The notes under the pieces: generated by a model | What the model was told of the DNA's origin: nothing | Database searches by the model: none | What the model saw: the letters and a program-made list of their open reading frames with translations, nothing else | Program-made: the position numbers and the translations under genes | In this document: positions 5,410 through 5,595 of the stretch, in pieces | How the letters are laid out: every line of letters begins with the position of its first letter | Position numbering within the stretch: position 1 is the stretch's first letter | DNA from: an uncultured Collinsella sp. | GTDB taxonomy: Bacteria > Actinomycetota > Coriobacteriia > Coriobacteriales > Coriobacteriaceae | Assembly: GCA_902475865.1 (NCBI GenBank) | Contig: CABSBK010000089.1 | Location: forward strand, 1 to 5,595 | Reading direction: 5' to 3' | DNA length: 5,595 nt

Positions 5410-5595
5410 GTGGACATCATGCGAGAGGAATCGGGCAACGAACCCGTCGCGGCATTTTCGATGTCGCATCCGGCGGTGCCAGCGCTCTACATGGTGCTGA
5501 CGCTGGGACTCACTATGTTCTCGATGCAGCCGGTGCTGATTGCGCTGTCGCTTGCGGGCGGGCTGGCGTACGGATTTGCGACGCGCGGCGCCGCG
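5410..5595 (+). CDS. Putative ECF-transporter T component (EcfT/CbiQ-like), N-terminal fragment
   Basis: Open to the window edge; only 62 residues are visible. After a polar start (VDIMREESGNEPVAA), the sequence reads FSMSHPAVPALYMVLTLGL, then TMFSMQPVLIALSLAGGLAYGF. The pattern of an (S)xxHP motif, an aromatic/hydrophobic first helix, TMF, then xxPVxxxxSL opening a second helix is what I recall from the start of transmembrane T proteins of energy-coupling-factor importers in Firmicutes and Coriobacteriia. Such proteins couple two ATPases to a vitamin- or metal-binding S component in the membrane. The frame is open from an ATG at 5320; GTG 5410 (purine-rich GAGGGG and GGGGG upstream) is preferred, with ATG 5398 and 5419 possible. 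The residues encoded by 5320-5397 are Arg/Trp-rich and unlike the family. The substrate cannot be told, and the partner genes lie outside the window. Confidence 0.62.
   Translation, partial: MDIMREESGNEPVAAFSMSHPAVPALYMVLTLGLTMFSMQPVLIALSLAGGLAYGFATRGAA

Noticed and set aside
5214..5438. An N-terminal extension of glmU of 75 residues
   Set aside because: The residues do not resemble GlmU, and a strong Shine-Dalgarno sits before the ATG at 5213, where the conserved domain begins.

Overview
The window looks like chromosomal DNA from a high-GC member of the Coriobacteriia, most likely Collinsella or a close relative. This is an inference from base composition, the style of the proteins, and a nuclease-like accessory protein family that I associate with Collinsella, Slackia and Eggerthella. 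No rRNA or other taxonomic marker is present, so the genus is not proven.

Layout: four complete genes lie on the minus strand. In transcription order they are glmU (5213 to 3801), prs (3608 to 2622), an accessory gene for a protein with a C-terminal PD-(D/E)XK/DUF559-like nuclease domain (2170 to 1043), and pth (691 to 62). At the right edge a fifth gene starts on the plus strand, divergent from glmU. Its first ~60 residues resemble the membrane T component (EcfT/CbiQ type) of an energy-coupling-factor transporter, and it runs out of the window.

The housekeeping genes cover UDP-GlcNAc synthesis for the cell wall (GlmU), PRPP synthesis for nucleotides and some amino acids (Prs), and recycling of peptidyl-tRNA (Pth). 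glmU and prs each have a strong Shine-Dalgarno site and each ends in an intrinsic terminator (3752-3786 and 2558-2593), so they look separately transcribed, not one tight operon. pth has its own ribosome-binding site and probably its own promoter.

The unusual part is 806-2536, between prs and pth. The nuclease-like gene is bracketed by two short elements of 204 bp (806-1009) and 203 bp (2334-2536). Each has ~25-bp terminal inverted repeats built on the same sequence, containing TTAGTTCAGATACGTAT or a close variant, while their interiors have diverged strongly. They look like non-autonomous MITE- or REP-like elements. The gene they enclose appears less GC-rich than its neighbours and lacks a clear ribosome-binding site, which suggests an acquired island between two core genes. 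Whether the elements moved the gene, or simply sit in the same permissive spot, cannot be settled from one sequence.
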